A stretch of 35,091 nt of DNA from Alphaproteobacteria bacterium (GCA_015231605.1 JADGBG010000021.1:1-35091); one strand, 5' to 3'; shown: positions 1 through 7,823, numbered from the stretch's first letter. The notes: generated from the letters alone by a model not told the origin. Numbers and translations: made by a program.

Positions 1-1339
1 CGACCTTGGGATTGTCCAATCCGAACGGGTCGATCCGCAATGTCCCCGCCTCGTCGCCCTGAGATTCCATCTTTTGTTCCAGATGAGTCGCCGGTTCGAA
101 CTCGCTCTCAAAGCGGGGCCGGGCGTCCGTCAGCATCAGCAAGGGTTCGGTGAACGGGGCCAGACGCTCCATGAAATCCACCAAACTCAGCAAAGGGGTG
201 CCCAGGAAGAACGCCGCCGACGGCGTGTCCATCCACACGCGGTCGGCATAGACCTTGGGCGCGTAGGGCTTGTCGCCGATGCCATCACCGTCCTGGTCGA
301 ACCCTTCGTAATCGTCCCAATAGTTGCCTTCCCAGATGTGCCGGGTGGCGCCCGCGAATTCGTTGACCGACACCTGACGGATATTGTCGATGAACTTGTT
401 GTCCTTGAAGATGTTGTTTTTCCAGTCGTTGAGGAACAACACGCCGATGCGCGAATAGGCCACGGTGTTGCGGTAAATGCGGTTGGTGGTTTCCGGCTGA
501 AACGGCGAGACGTCCAGATAGAGGCCCGTGCCGCTGTAAAGAATTTCGTTGTCGGTGACGTCGGTGTTGCTGGTTTCCTTCATGCCGATGCCCATGCCCG
601 CCGCACCGTGGGCGTGATAGACGAAGTTCTTCCGCACCACCACGTCGTCGCTGTACATGAGGAAGATGCCAACCGAATTGTTGCGAAAGCTGTTGCCTTC
701 GATGAGGTTGTACTTGGAATACATGAAGTGGATGCCGTAGCGGCCGTTTTCGACATGGTTATTCGCCAACACATTGTTGGCGGAATACCACACCACGAAG
801 TCGCGCGAATTGCGGATCTCGTTTTCCGTCACCTTGTTGTCGAAGCTGTACCACAGGCGAATGGCGTCGCCGCGCAGTCCCAGGCTGTCCTCGACCGAGG
901 AAATGTGGTTGCGCTTGACGATGTTGTTGTTGCCTTGCTGGATATCAATCCCGAACAGACAGTTTTCGATGATGTTATCGCGAACGACATTGTACTTGCC
1001 TTCGACGATGCGCAACCCGGCATCGATGTCGTCATGGGAATGACCGGAATTGGTCAATCGCAACCCGTAAATATTGGCGCCGTCGGCCTTGATGGTGACC
1101 ACGGTGCCCTTGCCGCCGGCGTCGATCACGGCATGACCGCCGCCGTCGATGGTGATGGGCTTGTCGATCACGATCGGACCGGCATAGGTGGCCGCCTCGA
1201 GCGCGAGCACGGCCCCGTCCTCGGCGGCGTCGATCATCGCCTGCAAATCGATGGCCGCCATGGCCGGGGAGGGAGCCCCTCCCAGAGCCATGGCGGCGAA
1301 CAGGACGATGAAACGTGCGATGGAACCGGTCCGGCGCAT
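1..1339 (-). CDS. nosD: NosD, periplasmic copper-site maturation protein (3' end off window)
   Basis: Reading the minus strand from an ATG at 1339 gives an uninterrupted frame of 446 codons to the window edge, so the C-terminus is missing. A signal peptide (first ~29 residues, ending near PAMAA) is followed by right-handed beta-helix repeats rich in N-x-I/V, such as GNSFRNNSVGIF. Near the end come GNYWDDYEGFDQDGDGIGD and KPY, the hallmark of NosD/CASH-domain proteins. NosD is needed, with NosF and NosY, to mature the CuZ centre of nitrous oxide reductase in the periplasm. It lies 23 nt after nosB, in the same operon as nosZ. A GGGGAAGAG stretch upstream of the ATG could serve as ribosome binding site. 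The identification is firm; the exact copper or sulfur role in this organism is inferred. Confidence 0.93.
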   Translation of the reverse strand, partial: MRRTGSIARFIVLFAAMALGGAPSPAMAAIDLQAMIDAAEDGAVLALEAATYAGPIVIDKPITIDGGGHAVIDAGGKGTVVTIKADGANIYGLRLTNSGHSHDDIDAGLRIVEGKYNVVRDNIIENCLFGIDIQQGNNNIVKRNHISSVEDSLGLRGDAIRLWYSFDNKVTENEIRNSRDFVVWYSANNVLANNHVENGRYGIHFMYSKYNLIEGNSFRNNSVGIFLMYSDDVVVRKNFVYHAHGAAGMGIGMKETSNTDVTDNEILYSGTGLYLDVSPFQPETTNRIYRNTVAYSRIGVLFLNDWKNNIFKDNKFIDNIRQVSVNEFAGATRHIWEGNYWDDYEGFDQDGDGIGDKPYAPKVYADRVWMDTPSAAFFLGTPLLSLVDFMERLAPFTEPLLMLTDARPRFESEFEPATHLEQKMESQGDEAGTLRIDPFGLDNPKV

Positions 1340-1362
1340 GGTGCGGTTCTCTTCCCCCGGCG

Positions 1363-2661
1363 TCAGGACAGGCCTTGCTCGTCGCGCAGCTGCTTGCGGC
1401 GCAGAAGCGCGGCCAAGGCGCTCAGCACCGACACCGCCATCAGATACCCAAACCCGATGTGCGGGTACGAGTGGGTGGAGAACTGCGCCACCTTGCCCTG
1501 GCCGAACACGGTCGGCATGAACGGCTTCAGCGTGAACGCGCCCATGTCGTTGAGGCTGTGTCCATACCACCACAGCCACGACGCGTATTCCACGATGAAG
1601 AACACCGGCAACAGGGCGGGCACGATGATCATCAGCCAGAACACCGGGCCACTGTTCTTGCGCGCGCCCCACATCAACAGCAGCATCGCGCCGATCAGGC
1701 CCCAGAACACCACCGTGCCGGCGGTCTTCATGGTGGCGACCAACGGGCCGATTTCGTCGGGGTTGTTGAACCAACGGCCCAGGCTCTTGTCGTAGTGCCA
1801 GAACACCATCTGGTGACCGCTGCCGTTCCACTCATCCATATCGGTCAGCCCGCGCGCCTTGTCGGCCTCGTAGGCGCCCTTGAGGATATGGATATTGAGC
1901 TCCTTGCCCGCTTCGCCGCTTTGCTTGGCTTCGGCGAGGATTTCCTTGAGGCTCTTGGCGGTCTTGGCAACGCCGCTACCCGAATGGAGCTTCGCCAGCG
2001 CCTCGCTGAGGCTGGCCTGCCCGGCCTGTTCCACCGTCTGGCGGACCTGCTCGGCGCTCACCATGCTGCTTTCGCCGCTTTCGGTCAGCGATTTCTTGAG
2101 CTGGGCGATGATGGGGCTGAGCTCCTCGCCCTCTTCCTCTTGTCCCAGACCAAGCGACGTCACCATCGCCGCCAAATAGTCATTGCTTTGATACTTGAGG
2201 CCGTCGTTGCCGTAATAGGTCATGTACATCCAGGCGGCGACGCCGACGAAACCGACGCCCATGACGCCCAGGCGCACGCGCGGATTGAAGACCATGAAGC
2301 TGACGATCATCACGCCCAGCATGGACAGCAGGAACGGCGAGAACGCCTTTTCGATGACGCCGCCGGACGCAATGGGATACATGCCGACAAAGTGGTTGAT
2401 GGCGTCCATTTCGTGGACACAGTCGAGCGCCTCGGCCTCGAACTTTTCCTTGATGTCGAGCTTTTCGCAGCCGTTGAACACGCCGTTCATGTGGAAGTGG
2501 ATGCGCACCCCGTCGGGGAAGGCTTCGGGCGGGTAGTTGGGGGCCTTGAGCGCCACCCACCAGGTTGGGGAAATGTAGATCAGGTACAGCAGAACCAACG
2601 CGGCGGCGAGCATCACCTTGATCACGGGGCCGCGGCTGTCTTGCTTGGCGAATGCGTTCAT
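1363..2661 (-). CDS. nosB: NosB-like membrane protein of clade II nos clusters
   Basis: A 432-residue membrane protein with an N-terminal TM (about 15-32), further TM pairs near 105-150 and at least three TM segments in the C-terminal third. Between them lies a soluble, helix-prone, Glu/Lys/Ser-rich stretch (about 165-290) with a conserved-looking GHQMVFWHYDKSLGRWFNN. The position between the nosZ/cytochrome genes and nosD matches nosB, the membrane protein of unknown function that marks clade II nos clusters. The start is supported by AGGAG ten nt upstream. The assignment rests mainly on gene order and topology. No heme or classical metal motif is visible, so its biochemical role is unknown. 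Confidence 0.72.
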   Translation of the reverse strand: MNAFAKQDSRGPVIKVMLAAALVLLYLIYISPTWWVALKAPNYPPEAFPDGVRIHFHMNGVFNGCEKLDIKEKFEAEALDCVHEMDAINHFVGMYPIASGGVIEKAFSPFLLSMLGVMIVSFMVFNPRVRLGVMGVGFVGVAAWMYMTYYGNDGLKYQSNDYLAAMVTSLGLGQEEEGEELSPIIAQLKKSLTESGESSMVSAEQVRQTVEQAGQASLSEALAKLHSGSGVAKTAKSLKEILAEAKQSGEAGKELNIHILKGAYEADKARGLTDMDEWNGSGHQMVFWHYDKSLGRWFNNPDEIGPLVATMKTAGTVVFWGLIGAMLLLMWGARKNSGPVFWLMIIVPALLPVFFIVEYASWLWWYGHSLNDMGAFTLKPFMPTVFGQGKVAQFSTHSYPHIGFGYLMAVSVLSALAALLRRKQLRDEQGLS

Positions 2662-2740
2662 TTTTTTATGACTCCTGGGGACGGGAGTGGGAACGCCGTC
2701 CCCCTAACGGCGTTCCCGGTATCGCGGTTTCTGATTTCGA

Positions 2741-3448
2741 TTAGTCGTAGTCGGGATTGACCCAGTCCTTGGACGGGGCCAGCTTTTCCTTGGGCGGCTT
2801 GAGACGCGACGTGTAGTTCATCACGTGCTTCATGTCGTCGTCGCTGAAGCCCTGGATCTGCTTGACCATGTCCGGGTTGGCGTTGCGGCGCTTGCCGTCG
2901 CGGATCCACTCGAACTGGCGCAGGATATACTTGTAGTGCTGGCCCTGGAGCAACGGATAGAACTTCTCCTCATTCCCTTCGCCCTGTTCGCCGTGGCAGC
3001 GCACGCAGTTGTCGGCGTACAGCTTCTTGCCCTTTTCGAATTCGGGCGTACCGGGCTCCCAGGGACCCACGCCGTTTTCCGGGTTCATCGGCAGTTTGGC
3101 GATGTATGCCGCCACGTCGGCAACGGATTGCGCGCCACCGATTTCGCTGGGCAGCGCGAACGGATACATGGTCGGGTTGTCGCGGTTGAGCGCGCGAATG
3201 TCGGCCAATTGCTTGATGGTTACGTTTTTGAGCTGGCCTGCCAATTGCGGGAAGGTGCCGTCTTCCTGCCCCCAGCCTTCCGGCAGGTGGCAGGCGGAAC
3301 ACACTTCATAGACTTCGACTGCGTTTTCCAGGTTCGGGGTCAGATGCAGGGCCTCGTCCTGTTCGCCGCCGCCTTCGTTCCAGGCCATGGCCGGGGTGGC
3401 GAGGCAAGCGCCGAGCGCGGCGTACATAATCGCTTTGTTGAATTTCAT
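2741..3448 (-). CDS. Diheme c-type cytochrome (c4-like), nos electron donor candidate
   Basis: A 235-residue exported protein with a signal peptide ending ATPAMAW (about residue 22) and two class I cytochrome c modules. Heme sites are CSACH (residues 50-54) and CVRCH (148-152). Each is followed by a c4-type pattern (P-L-GQ) and a downstream Met as possible axial ligand. AGGAG sits seven nt before the ATG. It lies 30 nt downstream of a second diheme cytochrome and just before nosB, so it belongs to the nosZ operon. Its probable job is periplasmic electron transfer from the quinol or cytochrome bc1 side to NosZ. Which of the two cytochromes directly reduces CuA cannot be told from sequence. Confidence 0.9.
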   Translation of the reverse strand: MKFNKAIMYAALGACLATPAMAWNEGGGEQDEALHLTPNLENAVEVYEVCSACHLPEGWGQEDGTFPQLAGQLKNVTIKQLADIRALNRDNPTMYPFALPSEIGGAQSVADVAAYIAKLPMNPENGVGPWEPGTPEFEKGKKLYADNCVRCHGEQGEGNEEKFYPLLQGQHYKYILRQFEWIRDGKRRNANPDMVKQIQGFSDDDMKHVMNYTSRLKPPKEKLAPSKDWVNPDYD

Positions 3449-3478
3449 CGATGTCTCCTATGTACTGAAATTCGGAGG

Positions 3479-4195
3479 TTATTTTTTGTTGCGGTCGATC
3501 TGCGACAGATACGCCGCCAGCAGATCAATTTCTTCATCGGTCATCTTCTTGACGAAGGCATACATGGTTTTGATCTTGCCGTTGTCCCGGATCTTGTTCT
3601 TAACATCGTTCATCTGATTGATGATATAGGCCTTTTTCTGGCCCGCGATGTACGGGTATCCCTTCAACGGCTTGGTGCCGTCCGCGCCGTGACAGGTCTG
3701 GCACTTGGCCTTCTTGTACAGCTTCTCGCCTTCCTTGGCCTGCTCGTCGGTCAGCGGCGTTTCCAGCGGCGTCGGGTCGGCCGGATCCATGCTGGCCAGC
3801 CAGTCGGAAACCTGTTCGATCTGCTCGGCGTTGATGCGCACCGTGCCTTCCGGGGTGACCAGGGCGCCGCGCATGCCTTCGGTGCGCGGATGGCCCGTCG
3901 CGTCGTTGCCGGCGGTGCGCTTGCCAGACAAAATGTCCTCGATCTGGCTGATCATGTACTTTTTGTCCTGCCCGGCCAGGTTCGGATAGTCCTGGATGGA
4001 TTTCTTCCCGTCCTTGCCATGGCACGCCATGCAGGTGTTGCGCGCATAAACGGTTTTGCCCGGATGCTTCTTCGCCTTTTCCTCGGCCGCGGCCGCCGGA
4101 CTGGCGTCCAGGACCACCACGGGCGCGGTCACCAGAACGGCCGCCGTCAAGGTGGAAAGAACAATCCCGGAGATCAGCTTCTTACGGTCAAACAT
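3479..4195 (-). CDS. Diheme c-type cytochrome (c4-like) directly after nosZ
   Basis: A 238-residue protein with a long hydrophobic N-terminal segment (about 8-38, ending SPAAAAEE) that can be a signal peptide or anchor. It has two heme c sites, CMACH (55-59) and CQTCH (165-169). The two halves share the pattern YPNLAGQ / YPYIAGQ, followed by MISQIEDI / IINQMNDV, typical of the internally duplicated c4 family. It is rich in lysine. It is the first gene after nosZ, with a 97-nt gap holding a strong palindrome, so it is expected to be co-transcribed or partly attenuated. The likely role is an electron carrier for N2O reduction. It differs clearly from its neighbour at 2741, so the pair is not a recent duplication. 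Confidence 0.9.
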   Translation of the reverse strand: MFDRKKLISGIVLSTLTAAVLVTAPVVVLDASPAAAAEEKAKKHPGKTVYARNTCMACHGKDGKKSIQDYPNLAGQDKKYMISQIEDILSGKRTAGNDATGHPRTEGMRGALVTPEGTVRINAEQIEQVSDWLASMDPADPTPLETPLTDEQAKEGEKLYKKAKCQTCHGADGTKPLKGYPYIAGQKKAYIINQMNDVKNKIRDNGKIKTMYAFVKKMTDEEIDLLAAYLSQIDRNKK

Positions 4196-4248
4196 CGTTT
4201 CGTCGCCTTTGTTCTGAGTTGCATCTATTCAGGGGTGTGGATGGATGA

Positions 4249-4272
4249 GAGGGGCGGCCATGGCCGCCCCTC
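4249..4272. repeat. 24-bp perfect palindrome between nosZ and the first cytochrome gene
   Basis: The bases read GAGGGGCGGCCA then its exact reverse complement, centred at 4260/4261. It lies about 20 nt past the nosZ stop codon. In RNA it would form a very stable GC-rich hairpin. No T-run follows on the minus strand, so it is not a classical intrinsic terminator. It more likely stabilises the nosZ 3' end or reduces read-through. Confidence 0.75.
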
Positions 4273-4292
4273 CCCGTCCGTACGGTGGGTGA

Positions 4293-6587
4293 TTATTGCT
4301 TCACCTCGACCGCGCCGTTCTGTTCCAGGAAGGTCTTGGCGCGCAGACCGATGTCGGCCGCCTTAACCTGATATTGGAACCACTGCTGCGCCCACAGGGT
4401 GGCGTTTTGCCAATCCTGCTTGGTCGCGAAGTCTTCGGACTTCTTCTTCGCGTCGGCGGCGAAGTTCAGCTGGTCGGTGGCGTCCTCGACGAGGGCGACG
4501 ACCGGCGGGAAGTCCTTGAAGTTACGCGACGTGATGAACGCAACCACGCTGTCGATGACCGCCTGGGTGTCGACGTTGGTCTTCACCTGCTTGTCATAGT
4601 CGCCCTGGGCATAGGCCTGGCCTTCGGAGAACTTGGCTTCGGTCGCCTTCATCCCCTTCGGACGGACCAGCATGTAACCCTGCATTTCCAGGTGCAGCGC
4701 CGAGCAGAACTCCGTGCAGTAGTACGGGAACACGCCCGGACGGTCGGCCTTGAAGGTCGCCGAAACGGTCTTGCCGGGTTCGGCCGACAGGTTGACGTTG
4801 TACTCGTACATCGCGAAGCCGTGGGTTTCGTCTTCCGCGCGTTCCAGGTTGGTCAGGTGGAAGCTGACGGTTTCGCCTTCTTCGACCTCGACGATTTCCG
4901 GGGTGATGTGCGAACGGATCAGCGTACCGTAAACATGGACGACGCCATCCTTACGTTCGATCTTTTCGCGGCCCGGACGGGTCTTGTACGGAGATTCGGA
5001 GTCGGAACGGCTGTCCCAACCCACCTTGTAGCGGACGTGCGGCTTCAGCTTCTCGGCGTTGATGGCGACGGCGTAGTGCGGTTCGCCCAACGGCAGGGGC
5101 ATGTCGTACAGCAGCTCCATCTTGTCGCCGCTGATGTCGATCAACTGGTGATTCTGCGGATGCAGGGGGCCGACCGGGTTGAAGCGGTCGATCGCCAGCT
5201 TGTTCAGAGACACCAGATACTTGCCATCCGGAGACACGGAATCGCCTTCCATCGACATCAGGTGACCGATGTTGTAGTGGATGGAGATCTTGTCCAGAAC
5301 CTTGCCTTCGCAGTAGTCCCACTTGGTGACCTGGCTGTCCACGTAGATGGAGGTGTAGGCCACGCAGGGCTTGGAATCGTACTGCGTGTGAAGGGGGCCG
5401 AGGCCGACTTCAAGCTGCAGGTGCAGGGCTTTCTTCAGGTCCAGGATGGGAATGCCATAGGGATCCTTGCCGGCGAAGTCCTTGTTCTTGACCAGCGTCA
5501 TCAGCTTTTCGAACGAATACACCGAAGCGTGCGTGTCCAGCTTGCCGGCCACGATGATCTTGGTGCCGTCCGGGGTCACGTCGACGCCGTGCGGGGACTT
5601 CGGTTCCGGAACCAGGAACAGGATGCCTTCCTTGATCGCGGTGTCCATGGTGATGACGTCATGCCCGTTGATCTTGGTGGTCTTGCCGGCCTTGAACAAT
5701 TCGGCGGCCTTCTTCCAGTTGATCATGTGCATGTAGTCGGTGTCCTTCTGCGAGCACCCGGCTTCGAACGGCGGACGGCCGCTTTCGATGCCGCCGACGT
5801 AACGTTCGGTGCAGAAGGAGTTGGTGAACGACCAGCCGTCGGACGGGCCCTTGCCGAAGTCGGAAAGGTCCTGGCTGTAGGGCGGCAGTTCGATGGAGAA
5901 GGACTGCGACTGGTCGATGCGGCCCTTGGCGTTGTCGAACTTCCAGTAGGTCACCGCGCCGCGGTATTTTTCGTTGAACTGCGACAGCGGCACGTATTCG
6001 TTGGTGAGCGGCGCCGCGTACTGGGAGGCTTCGATCACGTAGTCCGTGTTCGGCGTGACGAACGCACCGCCGTGTTCGGATTTCATGATCGGGTTGACGA
6101 CGATCTGCTTCGTTTCGAAGTCGGCCAGGTCGATGACCGCGATGCGCGGGTTGGCCTTGTCGTTGATGAACAGATAGCGGCCGTCATAGTCGCCGTTGGT
6201 TTCGGAAATCGCCGGGTGGTGCGTGTCGCCGAAGGTGATGTCCTTGCCGTTGATGCGGCCCTGGGCCAACACGGCCTTGGATTCGTCGTCGAAGCCATAG
6301 CCCTGCCACGGTTCCGGCGTGAACACGGCCACGTACTTCAGGATGCGCATCGACGGGATGCCATAGACGATGATCTGACCGCTCTGGCCGCCGGAGCTGA
6401 ACGCGACGAACTCGTCGCGACCACCGGTCGGCACATACGTCTTAGCCGCCGCCAGGACATCCTTCTGGGTGAGACCACGTTCTTTCATGATCCCTTCCAA
6501 GGTGTCCTGAGCCGACACGCTGGCCGCGGACAGGCCAAGGCCCACCGCCGCCGCAAAGCCCATGGCCTTGCCTAATCGCATACTCAT
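4293..6587 (-). CDS. nosZ: Nitrous-oxide reductase, clade II (Sec-dependent)
   Basis: A 764-residue periplasmic N2O reductase (N2O to N2). The signal peptide (1-26, ending SVSAQ) has no twin-arginine motif, a mark of clade II enzymes. The beta-propeller carries the CuZ histidine motifs: DTHHP (121-125), EHGG (His172), SPHGVD (His333), PLHTQ (His400), GHLM (His442) and EPHY (His503). The cupredoxin domain has the CuA ligands His589 (DETHG) and Cys624, Cys628, His632 and Met635 in CTEFCSALHLEM. The clade II form of DxxHHP and TEFCSALHLEMQGY fits better than clade I. About 120 residues follow the CuA domain; they look helical and contain no CxxCH, unlike NosZ proteins with a cytochrome c tail. 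GAGG seven nt before the ATG fixes the start. It heads the operon nosZ-cyt-cyt-nosB-nosD. Confidence 0.97.
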   Translation of the reverse strand: MSMRLGKAMGFAAAVGLGLSAASVSAQDTLEGIMKERGLTQKDVLAAAKTYVPTGGRDEFVAFSSGGQSGQIIVYGIPSMRILKYVAVFTPEPWQGYGFDDESKAVLAQGRINGKDITFGDTHHPAISETNGDYDGRYLFINDKANPRIAVIDLADFETKQIVVNPIMKSEHGGAFVTPNTDYVIEASQYAAPLTNEYVPLSQFNEKYRGAVTYWKFDNAKGRIDQSQSFSIELPPYSQDLSDFGKGPSDGWSFTNSFCTERYVGGIESGRPPFEAGCSQKDTDYMHMINWKKAAELFKAGKTTKINGHDVITMDTAIKEGILFLVPEPKSPHGVDVTPDGTKIIVAGKLDTHASVYSFEKLMTLVKNKDFAGKDPYGIPILDLKKALHLQLEVGLGPLHTQYDSKPCVAYTSIYVDSQVTKWDYCEGKVLDKISIHYNIGHLMSMEGDSVSPDGKYLVSLNKLAIDRFNPVGPLHPQNHQLIDISGDKMELLYDMPLPLGEPHYAVAINAEKLKPHVRYKVGWDSRSDSESPYKTRPGREKIERKDGVVHVYGTLIRSHITPEIVEVEEGETVSFHLTNLERAEDETHGFAMYEYNVNLSAEPGKTVSATFKADRPGVFPYYCTEFCSALHLEMQGYMLVRPKGMKATEAKFSEGQAYAQGDYDKQVKTNVDTQAVIDSVVAFITSRNFKDFPPVVALVEDATDQLNFAADAKKKSEDFATKQDWQNATLWAQQWFQYQVKAADIGLRAKTFLEQNGAVEVKQ

Positions 6588-6654
6588 GACTTTTCCTCAC
6601 TCTAAATCCCTTGCCAAAAAAATCCGGTCGTCCGCTCCCAGCTTCCCAACCTTC

Positions 6655-6670
6655 GCCCCGTAACCGGGGC
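6655..6670 (-). other. Small hairpin in the nosZ leader
   Basis: GCCCCG-TAAC-CGGGGC forms a 6-bp stem with a 4-nt loop in the 194-bp gap between nosZ and the divergent gene. It lies 68-83 nt upstream of the nosZ start codon, so inside its probable 5' leader. No function is shown. Confidence 0.4.
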
Positions 6671-6691
6671 ATTGGAACGCAAAACCGAAGA

Positions 6692-6715
6692 ATCCCGGGA
6701 CTGACCTCCTGGGAT
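6692..6715 (-). promoter_or_regulatory. Strong Shine-Dalgarno sequence without a start codon in the nosZ leader
   Basis: On the minus strand AGGAGGT (bases 6704-6710) is flanked by ATCCC and GGGAT arms that could present it in a hairpin loop. No ATG, GTG or TTG lies at a useful distance downstream. It falls at the expected nosZ mRNA 5' end if the FNR-like site at 6752-6765 works at -41.5. It could be a decoy or mRNA-stabilising ribosome site, or chance. Confidence 0.3.
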
Positions 6716-6748
6716 CCGTGAAAAGTTTGCGGCATTCAAGGACATCGC

Positions 6749-6768
6749 GCCTTGACGCCCGTCAAGGC
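6749..6768. promoter_or_regulatory. FNR/CRP-family (NnrR/FNR-like) operator between nosZ and a DUF2946 gene
   Basis: A perfect TTGAC-N4-GTCAA lies at 6752-6765, and its symmetry extends to 9-bp arms GCCTTGACG and CGTCAAGGC. This matches the TTG-N8-CAA core bound by FNR, NnrR or Dnr-type regulators that switch denitrification genes on at low oxygen or with NO. Centred at 6758.5, it would place a class II nosZ transcription start near 6717 (about 130 nt of leader), with a weak -10 near CAAACT. It is only 16 bp upstream of the first possible start of the divergent gene. Which regulator binds is not decidable from the site. Confidence 0.7.
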
Positions 6769-6781
6769 GAACCGCTTTTGA

Positions 6782-7231
6782 ATGCGTCATAGTCAAAGCA
6801 TGGAGACGTCAAGGGAACGCAAGCACGATGCGGCCAAGGGCCGGGCATTCCGCAACCGGAAGGCCCTGGCGTCGTGGCTCGCGCTCTACGGCCTGCTGTT
6901 GCAGGCCCTGGTTCCCGTTGGACAGGCCATACCGATGGCCCGCGCCGTGCCGAACGGCGGGGCGCAGTACCTGTTCATCTGTTCGGCGCTCAACTCGATT
7001 TCAGAGAGCCGCTCGCAGGCCCCGAACTCTCAGCAAGACCGCACGCCATCTTCCCAATGCAGCGTGTGCCTGAGCTTCGGCCTCGGCGGTTCCTTGCTCG
7101 CGCCGCCCACGGTGGCGCTGACTTTGCCGACCACGATCAACCCCCTGGAGGGCCCGGCCACGGTGGTCACGGTTCTGACCAGCCGGACACTGGCGGTCAA
7201 CCGGGCGCGCGCGCCGCCCCTCTCCGCCTGA
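6782..7231 (+). CDS. DUF2946-family exported protein, divergent from nosZ
   Basis: 149 residues: a basic N-terminus, one hydrophobic segment (about residues 30-48, WLALYGLLLQALVPVGQA), then a short domain with one Cys in LFICSA and a CSVC pair, ending in RAPPL. The LLQALVPVGQA signal, the central C...CxxC and the terminal RAPP are the usual features of DUF2946, small exported proteins often found near copper and heavy-metal genes. The function is not established. An alternative start is the ATG at 6800; neither start has a clear ribosome site. It is transcribed away from nosZ across a shared FNR-like operator and ends in a strong terminator. A distant paralogue is encoded at 13135-13539. Confidence 0.75.
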   Translation: MRHSQSMETSRERKHDAAKGRAFRNRKALASWLALYGLLLQALVPVGQAIPMARAVPNGGAQYLFICSALNSISESRSQAPNSQQDRTPSSQCSVCLSFGLGGSLLAPPTVALTLPTTINPLEGPATVVTVLTSRTLAVNRARAPPLSA

Positions 7232-7242
7232 AGCCAAACGAC

Positions 7243-7278
7243 AAAAAAGGCCGGACGCCACGCGAACCGGCCTTTTTT
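7243..7278. terminator. Bidirectional intrinsic terminator
   Basis: AAAAAAGGCCGG (7243-7254) pairs perfectly with CCGGCCTTTTTT (7267-7278) around a 12-nt loop. With a T6 run on either strand it can terminate both the DUF2946 gene (plus) and the DM9-like gene that ends at 7293 (minus). Confidence 0.92.
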
Positions 7279-7292
7279 CATGTCCGATCAAC

Positions 7293-7823
7293 TCATCGTG
7301 GTTTCGCGCGCGGAACCAGAACCTCGAACTCGTCGGTCTGCAATTCGTCCCCTTCCCAGCCGATCATGCAATTTTGGCCACGACTCATGCCGCCGTGCAC
7401 GCCACCTTCGTACGCGCCCCGGCACATGTACACCACGGGGCCGTGGCCGCCGTCGACGCGAAAGGCGTTTTCGGGAATCACGCCGGGCGTGGCCGCGACC
7501 CAATGGCCGTCGAAACGTCCCGCCAGGGCCTGAAAGGCGCTGTAGGGCCGTTCCATGCCGCCGCTGCCGACATAACAATACCGGCCAAACGGACCTATTC
7601 GCTTGCCCGCCTCGACGTCGCGCAGATGCACGATGCGGCAGCCGTAAATCCCTTCCCCGTCCTTGGTCCGACCGACCTGAAAGGGGTCCTTGACGGCCTC
7701 TTGCGTGATGTCCACCCAGCGCAGGCCCAACCCCGTGTCCAAGGGCGGCAAGGCCCAGGCGGCGGCGGCGGCGAACACGGTCAGGGCGGCGGCGGCGAAT
7801 GGCAGTCGCTTCGGAAGACGCAT
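7293..7823 (-). CDS. Exported protein with DM9 (DUF3421)-like repeat
   Basis: 176 residues with a signal peptide ending AAAAAWA. The C-terminal half reads HWVAATPGVIPENAF, then GG, YMCRGAYEGGVHGG, CMIGWEGDEL and FEVLVPR. This follows the DM9 repeat pattern (W-x-P-x-x-A, GG, Y-x-x-R-a-x-y, GK/G, y-x-x-x-GxE, yEVL). An incomplete first repeat (GRYCYVGSGGMERPY) precedes it. It has four cysteines after the signal peptide. DM9 domains are best known as carbohydrate-binding modules in animals; a role in a bacterial nos cluster is unknown. The ATG at 7823 with AGGGA six nt upstream is preferred to the TTG at 7829. It is the last gene of the SCO/ABC operon, 16 nt after SCO-2. The family call is from pattern only. 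Confidence 0.55.
   Translation of the reverse strand: MRLPKRLPFAAAALTVFAAAAAWALPPLDTGLGLRWVDITQEAVKDPFQVGRTKDGEGIYGCRIVHLRDVEAGKRIGPFGRYCYVGSGGMERPYSAFQALAGRFDGHWVAATPGVIPENAFRVDGGHGPVVYMCRGAYEGGVHGGMSRGQNCMIGWEGDELQTDEFEVLVPRAKPR

Noticed and set aside
74-2760. Long plus-strand frames opposite nosD and nosB
   Set aside because: His/Val/Asp-rich, low-complexity translations typical of antisense frames in GC-rich genes; the minus strand has clear NosD and NosB proteins.
4293-4700. Cytochrome c domain at the NosZ C-terminus
   Set aside because: No CxxCH in the tail; the only heme motifs are in the separate downstream genes.
4296-6575. 759-codon plus-strand frame opposite nosZ
   Set aside because: Mirrors nosZ almost exactly; composition (Val/Asp/Arg/His) is that of an antisense shadow and no motif is recognisable.
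6442-6796. Small minus-strand frames in the nosZ leader
   Set aside because: No ribosome site at useful spacing, noise-like composition, and they run out of frame into nosZ.
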